Origin: Harmothoe impar
Taxonomy: Eukaryota; Annelida; Polychaeta; Phyllodocida; Polynoidae
DNA: 64,000 bases
Assembly (NCBI GenBank): GCA_947462335.1
Contig: OX381715.1
Coordinates: 38,044,650-38,108,649 of the forward strand
Reading direction: 5' to 3'
In this document: one piece after another, positions 1 to 11,790 of the stretch
Layout: each line of letters opens with the position of its first letter
How positions within the stretch are numbered: the first letter of the stretch is position 1
Position numbers and translations under genes: made by a program
Notes under the pieces: generated by a model
The model's input: only the letters and a program-made list of their open reading frames with translations
Database searches by the model: none
Told to the model about the DNA's origin: nothing

Positions 1-1809
1 GAAGGAGAGCAATCTGTCTGGGCTTTAGATTTGGAGTTCTGGTGGTAAGAATCTATTGCTGAAGAAAGTGAAACGTTATCTGTGTTTCTAGGGAGAGAGA
101 TAACTTTAACTATGTTATTGGTTCTAAATCTCCTCTGGCCTGAGCTGAGGGTGTCTCTTCCACTGCATGAGTGTTCGCATTTAAAGCAAGTTTAAGATGC
201 CTTAAAATAACACTTTAAGCAGCTTTAAGTTCAGTAATGCCATGTGAATGTCCCAGAAAGGTCACACCGGTATTCAAGTGGCTTTAAATGGCATTTGCCA
301 TTATGGCGTAACTGCAGCCCTGATGTTGCTGCTTTAACGCATCATGACAACCCTACAGGGTTGATACTCTCTAAAATGCTCGGCATGATGCGTCAATACA
401 GTGTAAAAGAGTTACCTACTGTGCATCTGAAACAAAAATGGACTTGAGGCTTGATATGGTCCTTAACAAAATATCATAAACCGATTCGTTTTTGTAGATA
501 AGTGTGATTGATATGGTACAAGTGAGTCGCTATACAAGTGTACACATGTATGGAAAGTGTGGGCGTATGTAACATTTATACATGTACAAACAGACTGAGT
601 TTGGTAGGGTCGATGCGACCCCTACTTTGTATCCCAAACACCTGACAATAGGCTCCCATAGGTGTACTTCTTTCCATAGTGCTTCAGTGCATCATGCTCT
701 TGTGGGTAACTAGAGAGCGCATCATGAGGGATCATAGTGGGTTGATACACTCACAGACTCGCTAGTACTGTGTTGGTCCATCATGACCACAAGTGGACAA
801 GAAGACTTGATGCATCATGTATTTAAAGGGTCGCCCCCATCACCCTACCCTACGTAACCAGACCCCGTCCCTTGGCCTCATGCCTTCCTGTGACTCCACA
901 CTTAGGGGAGTAAGTGGTCATTATTCAACAATAGGGGGATGCCTCCACCCCCCCACTCCTCTACACGAGCCCAAATATTTCTTATCACCCCTTTCCGTCT
1001 ATGGTAACATACATATAGTGGACAAAACAGGACAACACAAGACATCACATGGGGGAGAAAAGTTGTTGCCCCAAGATGGATCCAGAATCCTCCCCCACCC
1101 GCCTCCTGTTATTAAATGACCGTCCATTTACCGCCTATAACGTAGCCATTACCTTGCCATCCCGTAGCTGGAGCCCAGCTGTGTCCTACTAAGTCCTCTG
1201 CTCTGTGCCTGCTAGGTACATATTTACCTACTCTCGTCCCCCGTGCTCACGGTGCTGGCCATGCTGAGTACATTTGTAATATGCGGGGTAAAGGTGAAAG
1301 CAAAACAAAACGAAACGGAGCATTACACTTAGACTTGCTTAAGTCCTAGAATTTGAATAAAGACAAAAAATATACTTTTCTCAACTATACTTTTCTCGAC
1401 TGTATAATTCTAGTGGGAACAACCAGGGGAGGGGAGGAGGAGGGGGGGGGGGGGTAGTGCGTGGCGGAGTGGAGCTCCCACTGATGCAGGCCAGTCTACA
1501 TTACACTGTTCCGTGATGTATAACCCTGACTGATTTCCACCCAGACCTCTGTGCCGCCCACTGCTAGCCCCCACTTCCCTACACTACTCACATCCTGCAC
1601 AGACCCTCTACCCTGATTGTAGCCCCATCCCTCTCCACTACTCACAACCTACATGTTACACCATGTTCACAACACCAGGTGTAGCCTCTGACGCCGATTG
1701 ATCTAACTCTACAGCACTGAATATAGATTATACAACAAGTAGGTGGTTTGTGTGTGTACCACCCACAACCCCCTCCCCCCGTCTATAACCACCAGTAAAC
1801 CCCAATGTT
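1..1809. other. Host intergenic DNA, no gene seen
   Basis: No open frame here has coding character. It holds degraded pieces of the dispersed palindromic element (around 300-480 and 690-815, recognisable by repeated CATGATGC words) and a poly-G run near 1440-1455. Confidence 0.6.
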
Positions 1810-2006
1810 GACCCTTTATGGGCCGCATAGTGCTTTGATGCAGTGTATCCTAGGTCATCATGATGCATGAATGCCACTAATATCCAAGCATCATGACGAC
1901 CCTATGAGGTATAGACACTCCCGAAAGATGACTCGACAGGGCTGCATCATAACGACACATAGGACAGCACCTAAAGCAGTGTGCGGTCCTTAACCCTTTA
2001 AGGACT
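1810..2006. repeat. Dispersed palindromic element, left part of a split copy
   Basis: This is the left part of a copy of the window's most common short repeat, starting with a variant of the CCCTTTAAGG end and carrying GCATCATGACGACC-type words. The 743-bp fold-back element interrupts it at 2007, and repeat-like sequence resumes at 2750. Confidence 0.6.
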
Positions 2007-2749
2007 CTCAACAGGTTTGTTCAAATTAACACATATGCATGGATTATTTGACACAGATATGTTGAGACTATACAGATTGTACACCAAATTGATCATATTT
2101 AATGTTTCTATCAAATTACTTCCATTTTGGAAGGTTCAAGAAGCCATAGAGTGCAAATTGAACGAAAACGTTCTTTTTTCTTAGAACAGCCGTATGTGAT
2201 GGAAAAAGAACACTTTCGTAACTTTTGATAATTGGAGATTAATCTAGGGGTCATTCCCTGGGGACCTTTTCTTTCTTTTAGCTATATCTCAATTAGTAAG
2301 CTCTACAGAGCTGTTCAAAGTAGCATAGTCACTTGAAAATGGTTGAAAATTGTTGAAAACAGGCGAAAATAGATGAAAATAGGGGATTTTGGCCATTTTT
2401 CATGAAAAATCATCAATTTTCAAGTGACTATGCTACTTTGAACAGCTCTGTAGAGCTTAATAATTGAGATATAGCTAAAAGAAAGAAAAGGTCCCCGGGG
2501 AATGACCCCTAGATTAATCTCCAACTATCAAAAATTATAAAAGTGTTCTTTTTCCATCCCATAATGCTGTTTTAAGAAAAAAGAACGTTTTTGTTCCATT
2601 TGCACTCCATAGCCTCTGAAACCTTCCAAAATGGAATTAATCTGATAGAAACATTAAATATGATCAATTTAGTGTACAATGTGTATAGTCTCAACATATC
2701 TGTGTCAAATAATGCATGCATATGTGTTAATTTGTACAAACCTGTTGAG
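2007..2749. mobile_element. 743-bp fold-back element
   Basis: Two arms of about 335 bp face each other across a short A-rich loop (about 2341-2416). The outer ends read CTCAACAGGTTTGT on the left and ACAAACCTGTTGAG on the right. Inner arm ends are also complementary (GAGCTGTTCAAAGTAGC and its reverse complement). The arms differ by scattered substitutions, so the insertion is not very recent. There is no transposase frame, so it would be non-autonomous. It lies inside a copy of the common palindromic element, which dates it as younger than that copy. I could not identify a clear target duplication. Confidence 0.85.
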
Positions 2750-2950
2750 ATGGCATGTCTTCATGATGATTCAATGCAGCCTGTGCTGCAGTGGGGCAAC
2801 AAGCTGACCCGTCGGGAGTGTCTCAACCCCGTAGGGTCGGCATGATGCTGGAATGCAGTACTGGCAAGTTACTCGCCAGGGATGCATTCAGGCATCATGG
2901 CGACCAAAGGCATGATGCATTAAGGCACTATGCTGCCCTTAGGTGTTAAA
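2750..2950. repeat. Dispersed palindromic element, right part of a split copy
   Basis: Continuation of the copy interrupted by the fold-back element. It contains the diagnostic series: a palindrome around AATGCAG, the CGTCGGGAGTGTCTCAACCC spacer, a second palindrome with GTTACTCGCCAGGG, and a degraded end near 2935-2945. Confidence 0.65.
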
Positions 2951-4069
2951 GCAGTATGCTAACCTCAGAGGGTTAAGCCCAGTTTAAGTGCCCATCTCTA
3001 ACTCAATAAGAGGACAATATGGCACTTCCAGCCCCAGTCACGTTACTCTAACGCCAGAGGCCACCAGCCCAGCCGTGGTGGCGGTGGGAGTCCTGAGGGG
3101 GTTGGGGATGGAAGAGGCGCCGGGAGGGTTTGTTGGCATATGTTTGTATTCTTCAATCCACCATATATACGTGTATAAACATCGGGGGTATCAAATAAGC
3201 ACCGTCTTAAATAGCACCGGCGTTACAGAGATCGTGAAATTAACTAATTCACGGGCTCCCCCTGTGGCTACATCCGTCATTGACGTACGGCGCCACTCTC
3301 CGTGTACACCATGGTCTCCACACGTCTATGCACCAAATGGAACTCTCCTGTGAGGAAATGAGAACGATCAATGCTTAACTAACCTATTTCCTAACCTCAT
3401 CCCACATTTCCAATGGCAACTCGGTGTCACAAACTAATTCCTGAGCATGACAACAACATCTGATTAATTCCCCATGTTAAAAACACACCTCTGAACTGCT
3501 GAAGCCCTATCATGTCTAATACAAGCAAGGTTTAATTGAGGAGGAACCAGATATTTCATAAACAAACACAGTGGTGAAATTCTAGGAGCGAAGCAGAAAG
3601 GTTATTTATATAAAGATATTTTTCGATCCAGCAGTAAAGTAATTTCTGTGTGGCTGTGCGGACCAAGAAACTGCTATAATCCTGATCATTTTAAAAATGA
3701 AAATGCAGTTTTGGCAGAGAGACAAGTGATCACCCACGACAGAATAGTGCAGCGTTTCTGGGGAGTAAAGCATCATAGTGGCCATATTTTACTCTGACTA
3801 TCAGACGTGCACAGCTAATAGACGACTACCCCACACATAACTTCCCCACTATCTCAAATAGATAACGGCAGCTCCAGCCGCCATAAGTCAGCACGTGAGG
3901 CATGGCGGCTCTTTGTCATGTAGTAGGGAGGGAAGAGCAGGGGAGGTTGAGGTATGGTGGGTGTTTTAAAAGTGGCATTGATTGTAAATGGCCTTTTGTG
4001 GATGTGCATACCACAAGAGGCTTTTCCAGAGCCGGAGTGAAGTACATGCCTGCAGGAATGTGGACAATG
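2951..4069. other. Host intergenic DNA, no gene seen
   Basis: Short overlapping frames on both strands lack any recognisable domain. I see nothing else in it. Confidence 0.5.
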
Positions 4070-4265
4070 CTGCATTCATGTATAACCAGATACCCACTGG
4101 CATGATGCGTTCCTATGATGATGATGCATCCCCGAATGCTCTGCATGATGCACCAATGCAGCGCAGACTAGTAACTACCCACGCCTCATTGGTGAATCAT
4201 GGTGAAAAATGAATCATGATGACATAAGAACACCTAAACTTTAGGTAACATACCGTCCTTAAAGG
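4070..4265. repeat. Dispersed palindromic element, diverged copy
   Basis: Diverged copy recognised by GGCATGATGCG, CTGCATGATGCACCAATGCAG and the terminal ACCGTCCTTAAAGG. Confidence 0.6.
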
Positions 4266-5837
4266 AAATGCCTAAAAGGGACTCACCGACAGATAATCAT
4301 GTTGCATGTTAGACAAAGATGGTTTTAGGTAATCTCCTATTCTCTGAGCCCTGCTGGTAAAAGTGCCACCCGGACAGATGGTTCTGATGCCAAGGTAGAA
4401 ATGGATGTAGGCTAACACCAGGGGGACAGCATGCCACATACCAATCAAATTATTATATGAAAGTCCTATTTTGTAACTATAGAAACGCATGTATACACCC
4501 ACTGCAGTGGCGTATTCGATTAATACGCCAACTACAGAATGTTGCCCATTTGAGCAACGGTTTTGCTGAAGCTACTTTCCGCATCACCAATAAATGTCTG
4601 CCTCGATATTTGCCAAACTGATATATGATTTTTATATTTGATTACTTGTGTTGCTAGACTATCATGCTAGGTATAAAAACCAAAAAAAAACTAACTTGTG
4701 TGCACAACAGGAGCTCATATGCCCATTCTATGAGATTTGCTGCTGCCCAGAAGATGCCTGTGTTCTCCTGTAGGGAGCCGTGGATTTCCACTCATGTCCC
4801 ACCTCCATCCCTCCTGGGTAGACATCTAAGACTAGCTTTACTCTTGGTATTGGCATCTCTATGCTAAGACTTATACCAAGAAGGGCAGGGCTACAAACAC
4901 AGGCAGTCCCAGATGCCCTTTGTGGGACACAGGACCTTTTGTTTCCTCCAGTGGCGCCTCTAGCGGCTGTTTGATTAATCACTCACAGGGAAAAGGGCAC
5001 TACAGAGGAGCAGCCACAGAGAGTCAGAAAGGGCACTACAGAGGTCCCTGACAGGGCCACAAAGGGCATAACAGCACAGGTCCCCCAGCATATGGCCCCC
5101 CAGGCTCCAGACTCAGCCCAGCTGGTTAGCCTTTTAACCCTTTAAGATGGTTGCCTATCATGAGTCAAAAGTAACTAGATTTCCTTCAAATTGTTCCCAC
5201 AACACCTTAGACATCATTTGGAACCAAATAGTGAAGAGAAAGGTAGAGGGTCTCAAGCTACTTTTTAAAATATAGAATTTTGAAAAATAAGAGTGGTTCT
5301 CTAAGATTAAACCAGGAAATCATTTATTTTGTGAGCAATGGTAGTAGAAGTATTGTCTTTCATATATTCTTCAGACACTTTCTGAATCAATGACATTGAT
5401 GTCCATTAAAACATGATTGTATGGTCATGTGCATAATTCAGTGAGTTAGGGCAAGTGCAAATAAAAGTAATAATAATCAATAAATCAAAAGGTGGTTTTA
5501 GAGGTAGCTCCCAGTATGACCAGCTGTAGCTCTGCCTCAGTACAGAACTCACATTCTGGGGTTGTGGGTTGGCTCCTTGGTCAATCCATGGCTCATAATT
5601 GTACCTATTGTTATAATATGTTAACTATAAACATCAGATGCGCAGAAAACATCGCAATGGATGTCATCACGATGATAGGCAACTACCTTAAGGAGGACAT
5701 GCTGCTAAAGATGACATTTGTCGTCATGATACACCAATGCAGCCTTAAAGGACAAAGAACCGTAATGTTTTCCTTCTTTTGTGCTTTGTCTTTTTGGTTC
5801 TGTCTGAGATTCACCGCCCCCTCTGGTCTGCTGTCCC
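4266..5837. other. Host intergenic DNA, no gene seen
   Basis: No coding frame with a domain or exon signature. There are short repeated phrases such as GGGCACTACAGAG near 5000-5040. Confidence 0.5.
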
Positions 5838-6091
5838 CTTTACCCCTTTAAGGATGGCACAATGCACTAATGCATCATGCTGACGGTCTTCATGATACAT
5901 GAATGCAGCCCTGGCAAGTAACTCGCCAGTGCTGCATTCAAGCATCATGCAGACCCTATGGGGTTGAGACACTCCCAAAGTCTCGGCATGATGCACCAAT
6001 GCAGCACCAGCGAGTTACTCGCTGTGGCTGTATTGATGCATCATGACGCCAAATGTCAACTTTTAGCAACATGCCACCCTGAAAGGGTTAA
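5838..6091. repeat. Dispersed palindromic element, near full-length copy
   Basis: One of the best copies, about 250 bp. The outer ends are inverted repeats of CCCTTTAAGGATGGCA type. Inside are two palindromes, each an arm pair around a GAGTTACTCGC-like centre: one with TGAATGCAGCC, one with CACCAATGCAGCACC. They are separated by a GGGTTGAGACACTCC spacer. It has no coding capacity, so it resembles a MITE moved by another element's transposase; no transposase is visible here. Confidence 0.8.
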
Positions 6092-6360
6092 GCTACCTGA
6101 GAGTTGTGTGGGCAGCAGACACGAGGACCTCGGTTAGATGAGTGATGCCGTCTGTACCAGGCCTGCTACTTGACAGGACCCTCACTACTGGAGGCCTATT
6201 TATATACACCACATGGAGACCAGGCCATGTGCCCTGGTGTCCTTGGGTATTAAACCCGCAGATCTTACTGCACGTCCAGTAACAGCCAGAGTGCAGTCGG
6301 GACAGGTACTCAGCCCTATATTTAGGGGCGCTGGGGGTTTAAGGGCCATGGGTTTGACAG

Positions 6361-6650
6361 GTCCATGTGTCCAAAGGGCCATACATCCTAAGGATCATGC
6401 ATCAAAGGGGGGGAGCATGCATGGAAAGGGCCATGCATCCAAACGGTCATATGTCTAAAGGGCCATGCATCCAAACCGCCATATGTCTAAAGGGCCATGC
6501 ATCCAAACCGCCATGCGTCCTAAGGGGCATGTGTCCTAAGGGCAATGCATCCAAAGGCCATGCATCCAAAGGGCTATGCACTCTAAGGGTCATGAGTCCA
6601 AAGGGCCATGTGCTCAAAGGGCTATGCGTCCAAAGGGCCATGCCGGGAGG
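6361..6650. repeat. Minisatellite, unit about 18-19 bp
   Basis: About 15 degenerate units of the type AAGGGCCATGCATCCA in head-to-tail order. The long open frames on both strands here are products of the repeat, not genes. Confidence 0.85.
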
Positions 6651-7346
6651 AGGGCTTCAATAAACTATATACGCACGATGGGGTGGAGGTATTTCGGGTA
6701 CATAAACCCTTCATATTATTATGAACAAGAGCCTTAGCGGGAATGGGGTCGGGAAGGGCGATTTCTGCACAAACTGTCCCCCGTTAAGCGGCCCCACATG
6801 CCATAGTTCTTATATTAATGGACAAACCCTTCTTTTGGTTCCCCATTCACACCAAAACCCTGCTCACTATGGCCACCACGACCCATGAACCACCCAGGTC
6901 ATAACCATGACAGCATGAAACACCGTAAAACATCAACATCAGCGCAGAGTCAAATCCCAGCTGCATTAATTGTTAATTCGCCGTCCTTCAGAGCCTCCTA
7001 AAGCCCTCTGGATCACCTCTAAACCAAGCCCCATCCCTCGAGCCTCCTCCGACCTCACCTCTCAGCTTCGGGGATAATTATGATGGGGTTGGCTTATGTT
7101 TTGCCAGACTGCAGGGGTCGTAGTTGGGGGGAGGGTAGGGTGAGGTGTTGGGGGGCAGAGGAGGGGTGGTGGTGCAGGGGTGAAGGGGCGTGGGGAGGGA
7201 TGAGGGGGTGAGGGGTGAGGGAATGCGGGATGGAGGGGGGGGGGGTAGGGAGAGGAGAGGTGGGGGCGGAGGGATATCAGTAGCCGTACGTTTGAGATGA
7301 GGATGGAGTGGAACGCGGGGGTGGGATGTTTTGACACAAAGTCTCC
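6651..7346. other. Host intergenic DNA with G-rich tract
   Basis: No gene. A strongly G-rich, GGGTGAGG-like low-complexity tract spans about 7120-7275. Confidence 0.6.
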
Positions 7347-7592
7347 CTAACCCTTTAATGACATCATGATGTCTAAGTCAGTGAAGGCTTCAAGTTCAAT
7401 TCCACTAATAGAGCTTTCACGAGAAATGACCCATTGCTGCATTCCTGCATCATGCCAACCCGTCGGGAGTCTCTCAACCCCGTAGGATGTTTGAATGCAG
7501 CCCTGGCGAGTTACCTGCCAGGGCTGCATTCATGCATCATGACAACCAACTGCATGATGCATTAAAGCACTGCGCTGTCCTTAAAGGGTTAA
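7347..7592. repeat. Dispersed palindromic element, near full-length copy
   Basis: Copy with both ends (CTAACCCTTTAATGAC on the left, TCCTTAAAGGGTTAA on the right). It has the two internal palindromes around ACTCGCC-like centres. Confidence 0.8.
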
Positions 7593-8422
7593 CACAGCAT
7601 GGAGGGGCTGTTAATGAGGCAGACATGGGTAATATCCTCTATTATCGCTCAGTCAGGATAATTCCCGCCATAATGACGTCACAATAGCGCGCCCGTCAAC
7701 ACGAGGCTGATTAGAAAAGTTTGTATGGATGAGCCTCCATAGCGGCGGCCGCTGATAAAAGCACGGATTGATATTAATAATAATCAAAATCAATAGTAAG
7801 CCTGCACCATGGGGGTTTGAGGAGGGAAAGAGAGAGGGGCAGGGGGTAGGGTGAGTTGGGGTGAGCCGTGGGGGTGAGTTACATAGGGTGAGAGAGGAGT
7901 AAGGTAGGTGGCACGGATAGAGGAATGAAAGGGGTTGGGAGAGGAGAGGGAGAGGGGAGGGAGAAGAGAGGGAGAGGAGAGGGGAGGGGAGGGAGAGGGA
8001 AGGGAGATGGAAGGGGGAGGGAAGGGAGGGAGGAGGGGGTGATAGGGGGATGGAGAGAAGAGGAGAGGGAGAGGAGAGGGGAGGGAGAAGGAAGGGAGAT
8101 GGAAGGGGGAAGGGGGAGGGAAGGGAGGAGGGGGGGGGAAGGGGGAGGGAGAGGGAGATAAGGGAGTAAGAGGGGAAGGAGAGGGTGAGAGGCTGGGGAG
8201 TAAGAGGGGGTGAGAGGGAGAGAGGGAGGTATAGGGAAAAGAAAACGTGATAGTCAGGTGGAGTGATTGTAGACGCTGCCAATTTATCAATACCATTGTT
8301 GATGGCCGTGATTCTCCCCGTTACAATAGACAGGCCGTGTTTGGGTGGAGACCTCCTATTATCTTGCTGTGGGAGTATTTTCTGCTCATTAATAAGGAAT
8401 AGCTCCTGTTCTACACCTGCCA
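7593..8422. repeat. Host DNA with long purine-rich (GGGAGA)n tract
   Basis: From about 7900 to 8240 the + strand is almost only G and A in GGGAGAGG-type units. The long frames read from the opposite strand, rich in Pro, Ser and Leu, are low-complexity artefacts. The rest shows no gene. Confidence 0.75.
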
Positions 8423-8660
8423 CTTAAGGATGGCATCTCGCTAAAAGATCAACTTGTCATCATGATACACTGATGCAGCGGGTAACTCGCCGTACTGCAT
8501 TGGTGCATCCTGCTGACACTTCACGGGTGTCTCAACACTGTAGGGTCGACATGATGCATGAATGCAGCCCTGGCGAGTTACTCGCCAGGGCTGCATTCAT
8601 GCATCATGTCGACCAAGAGTACAATGCATAAAGGCCTCATGCCGTCATTAAAGATAACGA
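8423..8660. repeat. Dispersed palindromic element
   Basis: Copy with one perfect internal palindrome of about 60 bp centred near 8580 (TGAATGCAGCCCTGGCGAGT and its reverse complement), the cleanest example in the window. Confidence 0.8.
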
Positions 8661-10780
8661 GAAAACAATTACCCACTATTTCTGACTTCATTTGTGCACT
8701 GGCGCTTGCTCTATTTAATCAGGATAATAGACATTAACGGTCGTTTTTAAATCACATCCACGGAAAGTAAACTGTTAGGAGAACATCATATATTCTCTAG
8801 ACCTACATGCACAGTCAAGCCGCACTACTTTGAATATGTATTACAAATGTACCTCGAATCACTCATCTCTCCTGGCAACTGTCCTTAGGCATAATTATAG
8901 CCTAGACCAGGACTTTTAGAGAGACGCTTCTATTCGAGAGATTTGAGCAGAAGCTTTCGTACCACAATCCACAAGAAGTAGCTCTCCGACCCTTGCACTA
9001 TCCCGGAGTGTCAGTATACATCTTTATTCTAAGCCTTTAGTCAACCATGAGTCAAGATAATAGGCGCCGCGGGCCTTGAATAGCCGCCTCCATTGAATAG
9101 GTGCTGGGGTATTTGGGTATTGAAAAGAATAGGCGCCGGGGCGCCAAAACGCCACGATACGGTAAGGTGGACATCTTTACGTACGTGTATGGTTGACTCT
9201 AGGACAAGCTTTCCTATGAGATAGTTCATAGTTTAGATGTGCGTTTAGTTCTGGACCTCCATCCCACCTGCTCCAAGTCAACTGGTAGTTTTAGTAGCCC
9301 TCCACCTCAGCCCCTCCCCCATAGGTCGGTAGGTCGGTTGGGGGGGGGGGATTTACTACCTGGCCATCTGCCAAGTGCAGATTTACGTCCTGCCCCCACC
9401 CTCACTCCCACCCTGGTCCTTAGCATGCGGCACAGACTATGGAGATTCAAAGCCCACAGAGGGGCCTTCTGATGACTCTCTCTGCTGCAGAATGGCCAGC
9501 TGCTCTCCAACTACTGTCAATCATCGTGTACATGACTGATAAGCCGCATCCCCAACCTTGACATCCCTACCCAAAACACAACAATAATCATTTCCAAGCC
9601 ATATGCCTACACGTGGCCCTTCATAAGCGTGTATTAGCCTCAGTGGTTAAGAGATAGCGATGTCATATGCTAGGTGTAATGAAAGACCCACAGGGGTCTG
9701 AAAATACTGATTGAATAGTGTAATATACTTATAAAAAAGACTCGTATAAGCCTTATTATTTCATGGTAAATACGGACTGTCAAGGTTAAAGCAATGGGAG
9801 AGCCGTTCCCCAGGGCAGCGTGCAATAACCCTAGGTCGTATTGCACGCTGTGGTCGTATTGCACGTTCCCAAGGGCCGTGGGGGGTCGCTATGGGGTCAC
9901 TATGGGGTCGCCATGGGGTCGCTACGCTGCCGAGGGTCACGTGACCTGCGCAAAATTCAAAATGGCGGCCGACGGAAGTAAACAAATGCCGCAGAAGTAA
10001 ACAAATGCCGTGAAAGTAAACAAATATGGACTGCATTGCTATTTTAGATTGATAAACCCTGAAATAAATACAGAGCGTCACTTTAAAGTGACCTCGTCAC
10101 TGGTTATTGCACTCACGGTTCCTGCCCTGTTATCAACTAAAGCTGAGTCAGACTCGCCTACAAGCCGGGGCTCCTAAGTGACCTACCACGGCCCACAGGG
10201 AGACCTATCAGCAGGATTTACTACCTAGGACCCAACAGGGGACGAACTTACACAGTGCCTAGATACCACCCATTTTACCTGTAATCTTTAAAAAAACAAC
10301 TTTGTATCTTTATGATTCCCCCGTCTCTAGATGGTGCCACTGTAAGTCTGCAAGTCTGAATGTCCTTTCCTTTAGTCTTAATCATCCCATCCTTTAGAGG
10401 TAGATGGATTTGGTTATCGTTCTGTTACAGTTTTAAAAAAATGGGAAAAAAAGAGAGAAAGAAAGAAAAGAGGTGTGTGGGAGCAGAGCCCCCGATATAT
10501 ACAGCAGTGTTACCAACTTACAGTGGTACCATCTAGAGGATAGGCCTAGAAACTGATTAAGATTAACAGAAAAGTGGGATTACTGGTAAAATGGGTGGCG
10601 TCTAGTCACTTGGTTAGTTCGTCCCCACATGCACCTGGGGCGGGCTGCTTGGTACAGATTTACGTGCTGACCCTGCACGGCTCCTTAACATGCGGCACAC
10701 ATACACGCCGTGCCAATAAGGAGCCCCTACATCCTCACTACGGCACAGCCACAACAAATTGCTGCAAATCATCTCAGGTG
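8661..10780. other. Host intergenic DNA, no complete gene
   Basis: No recognisable protein. Around 9880-9925 the word ATGGGGTCGCTA recurs about four times, and 9965-10025 has three units of GAAGTAAACAAATGCCG type. A promoter-like patch is listed separately. Confidence 0.5.
9935..10012 (+). promoter_or_regulatory. Possible YY1/ETS-type promoter patch
   Basis: The stretch contains CACGTG within GTCACGTGACC, then AAAATGGCGGCC (YY1 consensus at a start codon) and CGGAAGT (ETS core). Together these are typical of CpG-type housekeeping promoters. An ATG in the YY1 site opens only a very short frame, so if it is a promoter the coding sequence lies beyond a splice not seen here. Confidence 0.35.
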
Positions 10781-11125
10781 TTAACCCTTTAAGGGCCTTT
10801 AGTGCTTAAATATGATATGCCATTTTCGTGTTGATGCATGAATGCAGCCCTAGTGAGTAACTGGCCAAGGCTGCATTCGTGCATCATGTTTAACGTATGG
10901 GGACAATACTTTAGTGGCCTGTACATTTGAATTAGGCTTTACCCCTGGTGATTATTTTAGACCGGCGCTTACAATACAATTCATTAGCATTTCCAGAATT
11001 ATGGGTGGCCAACATATATTGTTCGGCATGATGAAGCCATGTAGTTCTGATGAGTTACCCACTGGTGTTGCGTTCTTGCATAGTGGTGACATTAGTGAGG
11101 CATGATGCCGCCCTTAAAGAGTTAA
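10781..11125. repeat. Dispersed palindromic element, diverged copy
   Basis: Begins TTAACCCTTTAAGGGCC and ends with a CGCCCTTAAAGAGTTAA-like end. One internal palindrome is clear (10835-10887); the rest is diverged or partly replaced. Confidence 0.65.
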
Positions 11126-11490
11126 GAAGCCCCACTATAAAGACTCAGTACTCAAAGCATGTCCACCACTGTGTACCCAGAGCACGCTAACCAGGGGACA
11201 TCTCACTAATAGAGCCCCCTCAGATGTCCCTGTACCCCCCATCCATCCCCATCCTACAACCCTCTCCCTACCCATGACGCACCACGGCACACATAACAAC
11301 ATGGCGGCCTCCACAGGAGGCGGCCATTGGTCATCATCAGGTGAAGGTGAAGGTCAGGGCGGCGTCTGTGAGCAGGACCCGGATGTGGAGATATTGCTGG
11401 TTGCTACTGTCATGTGGCATCTGTAGGACGGTAACCAGCGGAAGGTGCAGGGTGAGGGGTGGGAACAGGCCAGCTGGGGGGGGGGGGGGG
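11126..11490. other. Host intergenic DNA, no gene seen
   Basis: Includes a second ATGGCGGCC word near 11301 but no open frame follows it. Confidence 0.45.
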
Positions 11491-11790
11491 CTTTAACCAT
11501 TTAGGGTTGCATTTAGGCATCATGCCGACCCTATGGGAATGTCTCAATCCTATGGTGACACTCCCAAAGGTTCAGCACGATGCACCAATGCAGCCCTGCC
11601 GAGTTACCAAAAGGGTTAAGGGCATCATGCTGCTTTAATGAGCTATGCCCCTTTATTGCCATGAATATATCCCTGTTCAGTAACACACCTAGGCTGCACT
11701 CATGCATCATCACGATCATGACGACCCTACAAAATATATGTTGAGTTACGCACCAGCACTGCATCGGTGAATCACATATGACCACAAATA
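11491..11790. repeat. Dispersed palindromic element, rearranged copy
   Basis: Starts after a poly-G run. It contains GCATCATGCCGACCCTATGG and CACCAATGCAGCC words, and an internal end (AAAGGGTTAAG) followed by more of the same family, suggesting two overlapping copies. Confidence 0.6.

Noticed and set aside
6200..6663. Overlapping open frames on both strands rich in Gly, His, Lys and Met
   Set aside because: They are read through an 18-19 bp minisatellite whose unit length keeps frames open.
7653..8423. 256-residue Pro/Ser/Leu frame on the minus strand
   Set aside because: It translates a (GGGAGA)n-like purine tract; composition is entirely repeat-driven.
9794..10000. 68-residue frame covering the promoter-like patch
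   Set aside because: Depends on short GGGGTCGC repeats and lacks similarity to any family I recognise.
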